DNA of 64,000 bases from Mumia sp050632745 (GTDB lineage Bacteria > Actinomycetota > Actinomycetes > Propionibacteriales > Nocardioidaceae): the NCBI RefSeq assembly GCF_050632745.1, contig NZ_JBODSD010000003.1:434001-498000 (forward strand). Reading direction: 5' to 3'. The notes beneath the pieces are model-generated. The model saw nothing but the letters and a program-made list of their open reading frames with translations, made no database searches and was not told the DNA's origin. The position numbers and the translations under genes were made by a program. How positions within the stretch are numbered: position 1 is the stretch's first letter; the number at the start of each line of letters is the position of its first letter. Positions 51,257 through 59,657 of the stretch are shown piece after piece.

Positions 51257-51799
51257 TCAGGCGGCCGGCTCCACGCCGACGTCGGGGACGCAGAGGGTGA
51301 CCCGGTTCTTGGCCTTGATCGCCTTGACCGGCTCCTTCTTCATGCCCTTGAAGTCGGTCCCGATGTAGACCTCGACGCTCGCCTCGTCCTCGGGGGTGCC
51401 CTTCGTGTACTGCACCTTGCCCTTGAACTGGGCGCCGACGAGGCGGGCGTCGACCCGCTTCGGCTCGCGCGCGACGACGCGGACGTTCGCGATCCGGGTG
51501 TCGTCGGGGGCGTTGCCGATCTTGCCGGGCAGGAACCCGATGCCTTGGAGGTTGATCATCGTCCGGTTGGCCATGCCGGAGCGGCCGCCCGCGTTGAAGA
51601 CGTTGACGCTGACCTGGTTGGGGGCGAGCTGCTCGCCGGGCTCCAGCGTGCGGTTGCGGCAGGAGCTGGACGCGTCGGCGTCGGGAAGCTCCGGCGCCTC
51701 GGCGAACAGCAGCCTCACCCCTGTGTACGTGCCCGCCACGAGGACGGCGGCGAGCACCGACATCGTGAGGAACGTGCGCAACCCCCGGCTCATCGTCAC
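51257..51799 (-). CDS. Membrane-anchored LytR_C domain protein
   Basis: A 180-residue protein with one N-terminal membrane helix (about residues 10-30) and a short linker, then a LytR_C-type domain with VSVNVFNAGGRSGMANRTMI and GFLPGKIGN. This domain often follows LytR-CpsA-Psr enzymes; here it stands alone, so it may assist cell-wall polymer attachment. The GTG at 51799 overlaps the upstream stop (GTGA); the ATG at 51793 is an alternative. The C terminus encodes KAIKAKNRVTLCVPDVG. It forms a coupled pair with the small conserved gene upstream. Confidence 0.85.
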   Translation of the reverse strand: MTMSRGLRTFLTMSVLAAVLVAGTYTGVRLLFAEAPELPDADASSSCRNRTLEPGEQLAPNQVSVNVFNAGGRSGMANRTMINLQGIGFLPGKIGNAPDDTRIANVRVVAREPKRVDARLVGAQFKGKVQYTKGTPEDEASVEVYIGTDFKGMKKEPVKAIKAKNRVTLCVPDVGVEPAA

Positions 51800-52092
51800 C
51801 TGTCCATCGCGTAGATACGGGCATGCATGACCTGGCGCTGCTGCAGCGCCGCGCGGAGGGCGCGGTGCAGACCGTCCTCGAGGTAGAGGTCGCCCTGCCA
51901 GCCGACGACGTGCGGGAACAGGTCGCCGAAGAACGTGGAGTCCTCGTCGAGGAGATTGGCGAGGTCGAGCTGGCGCTTCACCGTGATGAGGGTGTCCAGA
52001 CGGACCTGCTGCGGAGGCAGCTTGGCCCACTGGCTCTGGGTCAAGCCGTGCTCAGGGTACGGCTTGCCCTCACCCACTCCTCGGAAGATCAC
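51796..52092 (-). CDS. Small conserved actinobacterial protein, type II antitoxin VapB-like by annotation habit
   Basis: A 98-residue protein: VIFRGVGEGKPYPEHGLTQS, then LPPQQVRLDTLITVKRQLDL and FFGDLFPHVVGWQGDLYLED and GLHRALRAALQQRQVMHARI. The last part resembles a ParB-like nuclease motif, and the family is widely conserved beside LytR_C proteins. It has sometimes been labelled a VapB-type antitoxin; no toxin gene is adjacent, so I doubt that label. The GTG at 52092 is fixed by a TACACT -10 exactly 6 bases upstream. Function unknown. Confidence 0.78.
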   Translation of the reverse strand: MIFRGVGEGKPYPEHGLTQSQWAKLPPQQVRLDTLITVKRQLDLANLLDEDSTFFGDLFPHVVGWQGDLYLEDGLHRALRAALQQRQVMHARIYAMDR

Positions 52093-52098
52093 CCCTGC

Positions 52099-52104
52099 AG
52101 TGTA
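52099..52104 (-). promoter_or_regulatory. Leaderless-type -10 of the small conserved gene
   Basis: On the minus strand TACACT, then 6 bases (GCAGGG), then the GTG at 52092. Confidence 0.55.
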
Positions 52105-52276
52105 GTCAGGCGCCTGTCTGCCCCTCGGGCGCCGCGTGCGCGCCGACCCGCGCACCGGGTCGTCCTCGACTTCCTCAATCGCTGGACGTGATCCGCGTCA
52201 CACACTACGGTCGTCCCGCGGGACGCCCGACGCCCGCTCCGGCGGAGCCGGTCCCTCGTGACGAGAGGCGTTGCTG

Positions 52277-54394
52277 ATGCGGTGGAGGCGTGCGGTCGTG
52301 GTGGCACCGGCGGCAGGGGTGCTGGTCTCGGGACTTCTCATGGCGTCGCTGTCGCCACCGGCCAGCGGCGCGGTCACCGCGCACGGGTCCGAGGGCGGCA
52401 AGGCACGGCTGGCGGTCGAGACGGTGTCCAACCCGCGACCGGACCTGGTCAGCGGAGGTGACGTCCTGGTCCGCGTCACGGGAGCCACCGACGACGCGCG
52501 CGTGACCCTCCTCCTCAACGGACGGCGTACGAGCACGGCGCTCGTCGAGCAGGCCGACGGCAGCCGGACCGGCGTCGTCTCCGGGCTGCGCGAGGGACGC
52601 AACCTGCTGATCGCCGCCAGCGGCTGGAGGCTGGCCACGGAGATCGTGACGAACCACGACATCACCGGCCCGGTGCTCTCCGGACCTCAGCAGCAGCCGT
52701 TCTACTGCGAGACCGAGGCCTTCGGGCTCGGTCCGGCCGAGCAGCCCGACTGCGCGGCAGCGACGAAGGTCACCTACCAGTACCGCTCGGGCAGCTCCTT
52801 CAAGCCGCTCCCCGACCCGACCCAGGTCCCGGCCGACGCCGCGACGGTGACGGTCGGCGGCAGGACCTTCCCGTACGTCGTGCGACTCGAGACCGGCACG
52901 ATCAACCGCGCGGTCTACCAGGTCGCGGGCCTGTACGACGGCACGGACCCGTCGCCGACCGCGCCCGAGGCGACGTGGAACGACCGTCTCGTCTACACCT
53001 TCGGCGGCGGCTGCAACGGCGGCTACCACCAGGGCGCCGGGACCGGCGGGGTGATGGACCACATGATGCTGTCGCAGGGCTACGTGGTGGCGTCGTCGTC
53101 GCTCAACGTCCTCGACAACAACTGCAGCCCGATCATCTCGGCCGAGACCGCCATGATGGTCAAGGAGCACGTCGTCGAGACGTACGGCGCGCCCGTGCAC
53201 ACCATCGGCTGGGGCGGCTCGGGCGGCGCGATCCAGCAGTACACGATCGCCGACACCTACCCCGGGATCGTCGACGGCATCGTCCCCAGCATCGGCTTCC
53301 CCGACGTCGTCACCACCACCGGCCCCAACGCCGACTGCCGGCTCCTGCAGCGGTTCTACGCCGGGGCCGGTGCCTCCTGGACCGCCGAGCAGCAGCGGGC
53401 CGTGACCGGCTACCTCAACGCGAGCAGCTGCGTCTCCTGGGACCTCGCCTTCGCCAACCGGCTCACCGCGACCGACTCCTGCCCGGCGGTGATCCCGGTC
53501 GAGGTCCGCTGGGACGCCGCCACCAACCCCGACGGCGTGCGCTGCGCGGCCATGGAGCAGTTCGTCAACCAGGTCGGGCGCGACCCGGAGACCGGGTTCG
53601 TCCGGAGCGCGCTCGACAACGTCGGGCAGCAGTACGGGCTCGCGGCGCTCGCGGCGGGCACGATCGACGCCGAGCAGTTCGTGACGCTCAACGAGAAGAT
53701 CGGCGGGTACGACCCCGCGGGCGTCGTCGTCCCCGAGCGGAGCCGCGCCGACCTGAAGGCGGTCCGCGGGTCGTACCGGTACGGGATGGTCAACACCGCG
53801 TCGCAGGGGCTAGCCGAGACCCCGGTCATCGACTTGCGGACGTACGCCGACGTCGCCGGGGTCCCGGCCAACTTCCACACCGCGGAGTGGTCGTTCGTGA
53901 TGCGCGAGCGGCTCCGCAAGGCCAACGGGGACGCCGACAACCAGGTGATCGTGGCGCACCTGCCGGTCCCGGCCCTCACGGCCGCGGCCTCGGCGCACGC
54001 GTTCGCGTCGATGGAGGCCTGGCTCACCGCGATCGACGGTGACCACGCTCGCGGCTCGAAGGCGGACAAGGTCGTCCGCAACAAGCCGGCGGCGCTGACC
54101 GACGGGTGCTGGCTGCCGACCGGGCAGCTCGCCCCGACCGACTGGGACAAGGGCGGCGACGCCTGCGCCTCGATCTACAAGATCGGGTCCAACCCGCGCC
54201 AGGTCGCGGGGCAGTCGATGGCCCAGGACGTCGTCGCCTGTGCGCTGAGGCCGGTCCGCTGGTCCGACTACGCGGTGACGTTCACCGCGGACCAGAAGGC
54301 GCGGCTGAAGGCGGCGTTCCCCGACGGCGTGTGCGACTACTCCAAGAAGTCCCGCGGCTGGGTGCCGCCGGGCGGGACGTGGCAGGAGTTCTGA
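52277..54394 (+). CDS. Secreted DUF6351-like alpha/beta hydrolase (tannase/PHB-depolymerase-like)
   Basis: A 705-residue exported protein: signal peptide to about residue 32, an N-terminal Ig-like beta domain (about 45-130) and a large alpha/beta-hydrolase region with the nucleophile elbow IGWGGSGGAIQQY (Ser315). An oxyanion-type segment VYTFGGGCNGGYHQGAG precedes it. At least eight Cys are likely in disulfides. Predicted to hydrolyse an ester outside the cell; the real substrate is unknown. GAGAGG lies before the ATG at 52277; a TTG at 52271 is less likely. The stop is 4 bases from the convergent YqeY gene. Confidence 0.78.
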   Translation: MRWRRAVVVAPAAGVLVSGLLMASLSPPASGAVTAHGSEGGKARLAVETVSNPRPDLVSGGDVLVRVTGATDDARVTLLLNGRRTSTALVEQADGSRTGVVSGLREGRNLLIAASGWRLATEIVTNHDITGPVLSGPQQQPFYCETEAFGLGPAEQPDCAAATKVTYQYRSGSSFKPLPDPTQVPADAATVTVGGRTFPYVVRLETGTINRAVYQVAGLYDGTDPSPTAPEATWNDRLVYTFGGGCNGGYHQGAGTGGVMDHMMLSQGYVVASSSLNVLDNNCSPIISAETAMMVKEHVVETYGAPVHTIGWGGSGGAIQQYTIADTYPGIVDGIVPSIGFPDVVTTTGPNADCRLLQRFYAGAGASWTAEQQRAVTGYLNASSCVSWDLAFANRLTATDSCPAVIPVEVRWDAATNPDGVRCAAMEQFVNQVGRDPETGFVRSALDNVGQQYGLAALAAGTIDAEQFVTLNEKIGGYDPAGVVVPERSRADLKAVRGSYRYGMVNTASQGLAETPVIDLRTYADVAGVPANFHTAEWSFVMRERLRKANGDADNQVIVAHLPVPALTAAASAHAFASMEAWLTAIDGDHARGSKADKVVRNKPAALTDGCWLPTGQLAPTDWDKGGDACASIYKIGSNPRQVAGQSMAQDVVACALRPVRWSDYAVTFTADQKARLKAAFPDGVCDYSKKSRGWVPPGGTWQEF

Positions 54395-54398
54395 CGGC

Positions 54399-54785
54399 TC
54401 AGGACGCGGGGCCGACGTACGACTGCAGTGCGTCGGCCTCGCGCCGGAGCCGCGCGGCCGCATCCGCTCGGCCGTGCTCCTCGTATCCCTGCGCCTCCGC
54501 GAGTCGCTCGTCGATCTGCACCTGAAGCACCGCGCGGACCTCGTCCGCGGACAGCGTGCGGCGCTCCGCCTCCGTCGCACCCGCGCCGCTCTGCGTGCCG
54601 GCGACGTGCTCGCTGACCGCCGTGCTCGTGGCGTGCGGTGCCTCGGTCACCTCGACGGCCTCGGCGTTGTCGATCGCGGCGATCGCGGTCCGCAGGGCGG
54701 TGACGACCTCGGGCTGCCGCGCCTTCATCGCGGCCACGAGGTCGGTGCGCATCCGCGCACGGAGCGCCGTCGCATCCTCGGCCAT
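54399..54785 (-). CDS. GatB/YqeY domain protein
   Basis: A 128-residue alpha-helical protein with the YqeY pattern: LRARMRTDLVAAMKARQPEV, VTALRTAIAAIDNAEAV and a C-terminal helical half rich in Glu/Ala/Arg. The family shares the tail domain of GatB (tRNA-dependent amidotransferase) but its function is unknown. GGAGGAGG lies before the ATG at 54785. A palindromic repeat of the ACTTGCA family lies 31 bases upstream. Confidence 0.9.
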   Translation of the reverse strand: MAEDATALRARMRTDLVAAMKARQPEVVTALRTAIAAIDNAEAVEVTEAPHATSTAVSEHVAGTQSGAGATEAERRTLSADEVRAVLQVQIDERLAEAQGYEEHGRADAAARLRREADALQSYVGPAS

Positions 54786-54815
54786 CGCTGCCTCCTCCGT
54801 CAGGACTTGTCGTCA

Positions 54816-54858
54816 GGACGTGCATCCGCGACCAGGATCCGGTCGCGGATGCAAGTCT
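54816..54858. repeat. Palindromic repeat element, ACTTGCA family, copy 3
   Basis: Perfect 13-bp arms TGCATCCGCGACC (54821-54833) and GGTCGCGGATGCA (54841-54853) with a 7-base loop and flanking GGAC/AAGTC like copies 1 and 2. Confidence 0.78.
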
Positions 54859-54903
54859 TGGGGCCACGCGGGTGACCGGCAACCGGATTCGGCCCCGGAC
54901 GCC

Positions 54904-54936
54904 GAAGGCCCGGACCGCAGCACGGTCCGGGCCTTC
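54904..54936 (-). terminator. Terminator of tRNA-Ser(GGA)
   Basis: A perfect 14-bp stem (54904-54917 with 54923-54936) and a 5-base loop lie 8 bases downstream of the tRNA 3' end on the minus strand. The sequence resembles the hairpin after tRNA-Arg. Confidence 0.8.
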
Positions 54937-54943
54937 GAGGTTG

Positions 54944-55031
54944 TGGCGGAGGATAGGGGATTCGAACCCCTGAGGGCGTTAACCCAACACGCTTTCCAAG
55001 CGTGCGCACTAGGCCACTATGCGAATCCTCC
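54944..55031 (-). tRNA. tRNA-Ser(GGA), CCA encoded
   Basis: Class II tRNA on the minus strand: acceptor GGAGGAT/ATCCTCC, anticodon stem CACGC/GCGTG with loop TTGGAAA (anticodon GGA), long variable arm and T-loop TTCGAAT. Unlike the other two tRNAs here, 3' CCA is encoded (54946-54944). Confidence 0.96.
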
Positions 55032-55037
55032 GCGAGC

Positions 55038-55043
55038 AGGGTA
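55038..55043 (-). promoter_or_regulatory. -10 element of tRNA-Ser(GGA)
   Basis: On the minus strand TACCCT is exactly 6 bases from the mature 5' end, again implying almost no leader. Confidence 0.45.
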
Positions 55044-55113
55044 CCCGTTCGCCCCTCCCGCGCTGAAATCCGGGGTAGGCCTCCCCCGGGTCCCGGCCCT
55101 TGCCCGTGCTCGG

Positions 55114-55119
55114 TAGGAT
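55114..55119 (+). promoter_or_regulatory. -10 element of the SRP RNA gene
   Basis: TAGGAT ends 7 bases before the predicted SRP RNA 5' end at 55127. Confidence 0.6.
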
Positions 55120-55126
55120 GACGGCA

Positions 55127-55212
55127 GTCCCTCGCGCGGCGGCATCTCGCCCAACTCCCCCAGGGCCGGAAGGCAGCAAGGGTAAGTGAGCTCTACCGGG
55201 TGCGCGAGGGAC
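55127..55212 (+). ncRNA. ffs: Signal recognition particle RNA, small bacterial type
   Basis: The apical hallmark CAGGGCCGGAAGGCAGCAAG is present with its GGAA tetraloop, and the ends GTCCCTCGCGC and GCGCGAGGGAC pair perfectly over 11 bp. The 86-nt RNA is followed by CTTTTC. It binds Ffh to target membrane proteins. Placement just upstream of the dnaX region is common in actinobacteria. Confidence 0.95.
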
Positions 55213-55265
55213 CTTTTCATGCCTGGCGCCGCCCGCTGGCCCGCGGTACGGAGCATGCTGAGCAC

Positions 55266-55856
55266 ATGTTCCTCGACGAACCGCCGTACGACGACCAGGT
55301 GCGAGCCCTCTACGACGCCGACCGTGAGAGCGACGGCTACGTCAACAACCTCACCCGCGTGTGGGCGTGGCGTCCGGACGTCGAGCAGGCGGCGACGCAG
55401 GCACGCGCCACCGTCGCGCGGGACAGCGCGCTGACCGACGCCGACCGGGCGGTGCTCGTGGCGGCGACCGCGGCAGCGCGCGGCGACTCGTACTGCTCCT
55501 TGGCCTGGGGGCGTCGGCTGGCGAGCCTGACCGACCCTGCGACGGCGGCGGGCGTCCTGAGCGGCGACACCGACGGCCTCGACCCGCGCACCCGGGCGCT
55601 CGCCGCCTGGGCGTCGGTGGTCGTCCGCGATCCCAACGCGACCAGCGGCGACGACGTCGCCGGGCTGCGGGCGGTCGGCCTGGGCGACCGGGAGATCTTC
55701 GAGGCGACGGCGTTCGTCGCGCTGCGGCTGGCGTTCTCCACCGTCAACGACGCGCTCGGGGCCCGGCCCGACCGGCAGCTCGCCGACGGTGTGCCGGCCG
55801 AGGTGGCGGCGGTGGTGACGTACGGGCGGCAGGCCGCCGACGAACCGTCCGCGTGA
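55266..55856 (+). CDS. Carboxymuconolactone decarboxylase/AhpD-like family protein
   Basis: A 196-residue all-helical protein. ALTDADRAVLVAATAAARGD, SYCSLAWGRRLASL and FEATAFVALRLAFSTVNDAL follow the layout of peroxidase-related CMD proteins. The usual redox pair C-x2-C is reduced to a single Cys in SYCSLAW, so AhpD-type disulfide chemistry is unlikely. The function is unknown. The ATG at 55266 begins the conserved part; no clear ribosome-binding site or -10 precedes it. It lies directly downstream of the SRP RNA. Confidence 0.8.
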   Translation: MFLDEPPYDDQVRALYDADRESDGYVNNLTRVWAWRPDVEQAATQARATVARDSALTDADRAVLVAATAAARGDSYCSLAWGRRLASLTDPATAAGVLSGDTDGLDPRTRALAAWASVVVRDPNATSGDDVAGLRAVGLGDREIFEATAFVALRLAFSTVNDALGARPDRQLADGVPAEVAAVVTYGRQAADEPSA

Positions 55857-55909
55857 GGTCGCCGGACGTCGCGACCGCGCCCGGTCTCACGATCCGGAAC
55901 AGTTCACCC

Positions 55910-55950
55910 TGTGGGGAAACTGTGGATGAACGGGCGCGATCTGTGGATGG
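55910..55950. promoter_or_regulatory. Cluster of DnaA-box-like motifs
   Basis: TGTGGGGAA (55910), TGTGGATGA (55921) and TGTGGATGG (55942) start 11 and 21 bp apart. TGTGGATAA is the reverse complement of the DnaA box TTATCCACA, so the second has one mismatch and the third two. Functional binding is uncertain. Confidence 0.35.
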
Positions 55951-56190
55951 CGGTCCGACTCCTGTGTACGACCCTCTGGACGACGCGAAAAGGTCAAACT
56001 TCTCCCGCTCGTACCCTTGCACCCGCTCCTGATCGCACGGTAGGACAGTGCAGGTGCGCCTCGGGCGCCATGCGATGAAGCAAACCCCCGGAAGGCCCCG
56101 CGACGCCGACGTGTGTCGTGGGGCCTTGCGCATCGCCGGGCGCCCCGGGCGGCACACGACAGGGCGCTTCGGGACGTCAGGGACGATCGT

Positions 56191-56196
56191 TAGGGT
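56191..56196 (+). promoter_or_regulatory. Leaderless-type -10 of dnaX
   Basis: TAGGGT, then exactly 6 bases (TGACGC), then the GTG at 56203. Confidence 0.6.
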
Positions 56197-56202
56197 TGAC
56201 GC

Positions 56203-58233
56203 GTGGACGAACCCATGGCCTTGTACCGGCGCTACCGCCCGGAGACCTTCGCCGAGGTGATCGGCCAGTCCCACGTGACCGAGCCGCTGCGACACGCGCT
56301 CGCCAACAACCGCGTCAACCACGCCTACCTGTTCTCCGGTCCGCGCGGCTGCGGCAAGACGACGAGCGCCCGCATCCTGGCGCGCACGCTCAACTGCGAG
56401 AAGGCCCCGGTCGCCGACCCGTGCGGCGAGTGCCAGAGCTGCCGCGACCTCGCGCGCGGAGGGCCGGGGAGCATCGACGTCATCGAGATCGACGCGGCGA
56501 GCCACGGCGGCGTCGACGACGCGCGCGACCTGCGGGAGCGCGCGTTCTTCGCCCCGGTCAACAGCCGCTACAAGGTCTACATCATCGACGAGGCCCACAT
56601 GGTCTCGAGCCAGGGCTTCAACGCGCTCCTCAAGCTCGTCGAGGAGCCCCCGCCCCACCTCAAGTTCATCTTCGCGACGACCGAGCCCGAGAAGGTCATC
56701 GGCACGATCCGCTCGCGGACCCACCACTACCCGTTCCGGCTGGTCCCGCCCAAGACGCTGACCACCTACCTCGAGGAGCTCGGCCGCACCGAGGGCGTGC
56801 CGCTCGAGCCGACGGCGCTGCCCCTGGTCGTCCGCGCGGGCGGTGGATCGGTCCGTGACACGCTGAGCGTGCTCGACCAGCTGATCGCGGGCGCCTCCGA
56901 CGACGGCGTCACCTACGACCTCGCGGCCTCGCTGCTCGGCTACACCCCCGACTCGCTGCTCGACGAGGTGATCGACGCGTTCGCCGCCGGCGACGGGGGC
57001 GCGGTGTTCGCGGCGGTCGACAAGGTCGTCGAGACCGGACAGGACCCGCGGCGCTTCGCCGAGGACCTCCTGCAGCGGCTGCGCGACCTCGTCATCGTCG
57101 CCAACGTCCCCGACGCGATCGGGATGGGCCTCATCGACATCCCCGGCGACCGCGCCGAACGCGTCGAGAACCAGGCCTCCCGCTTCGGTCGCGCCGACCT
57201 CACCCGCGCGGCCGACGTGGTCAGCGCCGGACTCACCGAGCTGCGGGGCGCGACCGCGCCGCGCCTGCTGCTGGAGCTGATGTGCGCCCGCATCCTGCTG
57301 CCGGGCGCCGACGCGACGCCGGACGGCGTCCAGGCGCGGCTCGACCGGATCGAGCGTCGCCTGTCGATGGTCGGCGACGCCCCGTCTGCCCCGTCGGCGG
57401 ACGAGCGGGCGCCGCGCCCCGAGACCGCCGCCCCGCCGGCTGAGCAGCCGCCCGCTCCGGTGGTCGAGCCGACGCCGACCCCGGTGGCCGAGCGAGCGGA
57501 GCGGGTCGAGACCTCGGCCGCGCCGGTCGAGCAGCCGGCAGAGCAGCCGCCCGCCCCGCCGGTCGAGCGGGCACCCCGCGTCGACGCCCCGCCCGCCGAC
57601 CAGGCCGCCGCCCCGACGGGCACCCCGGGCGTGGCCGACGTACGCCGCCTCTGGCCCGAGATCCTCGACAAGGTGCGGGTGATCCGTCGCTTCACCTGGG
57701 TGATGCTCAGCCAGAACGCCCAGGTCCACTCGCTCGAGGGCACCACGCTCACGATCGGCCTCGTCAACAGCGGTGCGCGCGACTCCTTCGTCCGCAGCGG
57801 GTCCGACGGGATCCTCGTGCAGGCGCTCGCCGACGTGCTGGGCGGGACGTGGCGCGTCGAGGCGATCGTCGACCCCAACGCCGGTGCCTCCGCGGCGTCC
57901 CGCCCCGCGCCGCCGCCGCAACGGCCGTCCGACCCCGCGCCGCCGGCGCCGGACCCGGCCGACGCCGCTCCACCGGCCGCCGCACCGCCGCCGACTCCCG
58001 AGCCGGCACCCGCCCCGCCGACCGCGCCGCCGCCCCGTGAGCGGGCCAGCGCCGACGCGATCGCCGCGGCGCGGGCCAGCCTGCGCGACGACGCCGCGCG
58101 GCCGGAGGCGTACGACCCCGATCGGCACGTCACCGCCGACGACCCGGCGATGGACAACGACGGGCTGAGCCACGAGGAGCTCCTGAGCCGGACGCTCGGC
58201 GCCCAGGTCATCAGCGAGATCCCGCACGACTGA
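56203..58233 (+). CDS. dnaX: DNA polymerase III subunits gamma and tau
   Basis: A 676-residue clamp-loader ATPase. The N-terminal AAA+ domain has ALYRRYRPETFAEVIGQSHV, Walker A GPRGCGKTTSARILA, the zinc module Cys cluster CGECQSC, Walker B IIDEAH and sensor FATTEPEKVIGTIRSR. Domain III ends near residue 385. A Pro/Ala/Glu-rich linker (about 390-480) and a C-terminal tau region follow. No slippery A-run for frameshift production of gamma was noticed. The GTG at 56203 fits a leaderless promoter; the ATG at 56215 (start MALYRRYRPE) is the family's common start. The usual ybaB-recR neighbours are absent downstream. Confidence 0.96.
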   Translation: MDEPMALYRRYRPETFAEVIGQSHVTEPLRHALANNRVNHAYLFSGPRGCGKTTSARILARTLNCEKAPVADPCGECQSCRDLARGGPGSIDVIEIDAASHGGVDDARDLRERAFFAPVNSRYKVYIIDEAHMVSSQGFNALLKLVEEPPPHLKFIFATTEPEKVIGTIRSRTHHYPFRLVPPKTLTTYLEELGRTEGVPLEPTALPLVVRAGGGSVRDTLSVLDQLIAGASDDGVTYDLAASLLGYTPDSLLDEVIDAFAAGDGGAVFAAVDKVVETGQDPRRFAEDLLQRLRDLVIVANVPDAIGMGLIDIPGDRAERVENQASRFGRADLTRAADVVSAGLTELRGATAPRLLLELMCARILLPGADATPDGVQARLDRIERRLSMVGDAPSAPSADERAPRPETAAPPAEQPPAPVVEPTPTPVAERAERVETSAAPVEQPAEQPPAPPVERAPRVDAPPADQAAAPTGTPGVADVRRLWPEILDKVRVIRRFTWVMLSQNAQVHSLEGTTLTIGLVNSGARDSFVRSGSDGILVQALADVLGGTWRVEAIVDPNAGASAASRPAPPPQRPSDPAPPAPDPADAAPPAAAPPPTPEPAPAPPTAPPPRERASADAIAAARASLRDDAARPEAYDPDRHVTADDPAMDNDGLSHEELLSRTLGAQVISEIPHD

Positions 58234-58248
58234 CAGCGCGTCCCCAGG

Positions 58249-58298
58249 GGTGGCGGGAGTTCGCCGACCCGTCGCCCGGATGTCGCCTTCCCGCCACC
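58249..58298 (+). terminator. Weak hairpin after dnaX
   Basis: GGTGGCGGGA (58249-58258) pairs with TCCCGCCACC (58289-58298), with a 30-base GC-rich loop and no T-run. Function as a terminator is tentative. Confidence 0.4.
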
Positions 58299-58366
58299 TC
58301 GCCTCGCTTCGTTGGGACTCGTCCCGTACCCGTCACGTCTCCTCGTGACAGCGACGAGAGGAACCC

Positions 58367-59551
58367 ATGCGCAAACCCACCCTGCGTGCCGCCGCGATCG
58401 CCGCGACCGCCGCAACGGTCCTGCTCACCACCACCCAGGCCTCGGCGAGTCCTGAGGCGACCGCGCGCACGGACGCGCCCTCGGCCGGCCGGGCCGAGCC
58501 GTCGAAGCTCCCGCGCCACATCGACGGCGGCGCCTGGCCGACCAGCCACGTGCAAGGCGCCGCGATCGACCAGCGTCGCGGCATCGTCTACTGGTCGTTC
58601 ACGCAGATGCTCGTCAAGACCGACCTCGAGGGCAACGTCCTCGGCACCGTCACCGGACTCACCGGACACCTCGGCGACCTCGACATCAACCCGAAGGACG
58701 GACGCGTCTACGGCTCGCTGGAGTACAAGGCCGAGAAGGCGTTCTACATCGCGATCTTCGACGGCGACGCGATCGACCGGGTCGGCATGGACGCCGAGGC
58801 CGACGGCGTGATGACCACGGTCTACCTGCCGGAGGTGGTCGAGGACTTCACCGCCGACATGGACGGTAACGGCGTCTTCGACGGCGATGTCGCTGCCACG
58901 CCCGACCACCGCTACGGCAGCAGCGGCATCGACGGGGTCGCCTTCGGCCCGGCCGACGGCAAGCGCAAGGGCAGGCAGGTCCTGCGGGTCGCGTACGGCG
59001 TGTACGCCAACAAGGACCGCATCGACAACGACAACCAGGTGCTGCTCGAGTACGACGTCGCGGGCTGGCGCCGGTACGAGCGGCCCCTCGAGCAGAGCGC
59101 GCCGCACCACAGCGGTCCCCGCGAGGTCCGCAACAAGTTCTTCGTGCACACCGGCAACACGACGTACGGCGTCCAGAACCTCGAGTACGACGAGGCGTCC
59201 GGCCACTGGTTCCTCGCCGTCTACAAGGGGACCAAGCCGTCGTACCCGAACTACTCGCTCTTCGTCGTCGACGGCGACCGCGCTCCGTACGAGCAGGTCG
59301 TCCGCGGGCAGGCCGCGCCGGAGCTGGGTGACTACCTGACCCTGCTGCCGCAGGGGCAGTACGACCCCGTGTCGTCGACCTTCGGCTGGACCTTCGACGC
59401 GTCGTACGGGCTCGTGTCGGTCGGGGGCGGCTACTTCTACGGCGCGTCCGGCGTTCGCGTCGTCGAGGACGGCGTGACCAAGCAGTCCGGCGCGCTCGAC
59501 CTCCATCGCTGGACCGGCCGGGCGCCGACGCCGTTCGAGAAGGTGGGTTAG
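58367..59551 (+). CDS. Secreted protein of unknown function, beta-propeller-like
   Basis: A 394-residue protein with a clear signal peptide (cleavage near residue 27, TQASA) and no recognised catalytic motif. Repeated strands such as QGAAIDQRRGIVYWSFTQML, GDLDINPKDGRVYGSLEYKA and TYGVQNLEYDEASGHWFLAV suggest a six- or seven-bladed propeller. A D-M-D-G-N-G-V-F-D-G-D stretch near residue 165 looks like a calcium-binding loop. GAGAGGAAC lies before the ATG. Monocistronic; role unknown. I could not match it to a named family. Confidence 0.75.
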   Translation: MRKPTLRAAAIAATAATVLLTTTQASASPEATARTDAPSAGRAEPSKLPRHIDGGAWPTSHVQGAAIDQRRGIVYWSFTQMLVKTDLEGNVLGTVTGLTGHLGDLDINPKDGRVYGSLEYKAEKAFYIAIFDGDAIDRVGMDAEADGVMTTVYLPEVVEDFTADMDGNGVFDGDVAATPDHRYGSSGIDGVAFGPADGKRKGRQVLRVAYGVYANKDRIDNDNQVLLEYDVAGWRRYERPLEQSAPHHSGPREVRNKFFVHTGNTTYGVQNLEYDEASGHWFLAVYKGTKPSYPNYSLFVVDGDRAPYEQVVRGQAAPELGDYLTLLPQGQYDPVSSTFGWTFDASYGLVSVGGGYFYGASGVRVVEDGVTKQSGALDLHRWTGRAPTPFEKVG

Positions 59552-59657
59552 CCCGGCGCGTGGCGGGAGGTTGTGGACCGCGGTCCCGCGCGGGCGTACG
59601 TTTCCGTACCCTTCGACGTGGAGGCCGCGGTCCGTCGGCCGCGCGAGAGGAGCACCC

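Larger units (their letters stand above)
55857..56202. other. Intergenic region before dnaX: DnaA-box-like motifs and one hairpin, no gene seen
   Basis: In 346 bases I find three TGTGG-type motifs near 55910-55950, a hairpin with arms AAGGCCCCGCGAC (56092-56104) and GTCGTGGGGCCTT (56115-56127), and the dnaX -10. No protein-like frame is present. A small RNA is possible but unsupported. Confidence 0.6.

Noticed and set aside
51796..52092. VapB-type antitoxin assignment
   Set aside because: No PIN-domain toxin is adjacent; its coupled neighbour is a LytR_C membrane protein. I kept it as a conserved protein of unknown role.
56041..56127. Possible small RNA ending in the hairpin at 56092-56127
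   Set aside because: There is no clear promoter and no T-run after the stem, and the stem has a mismatch.
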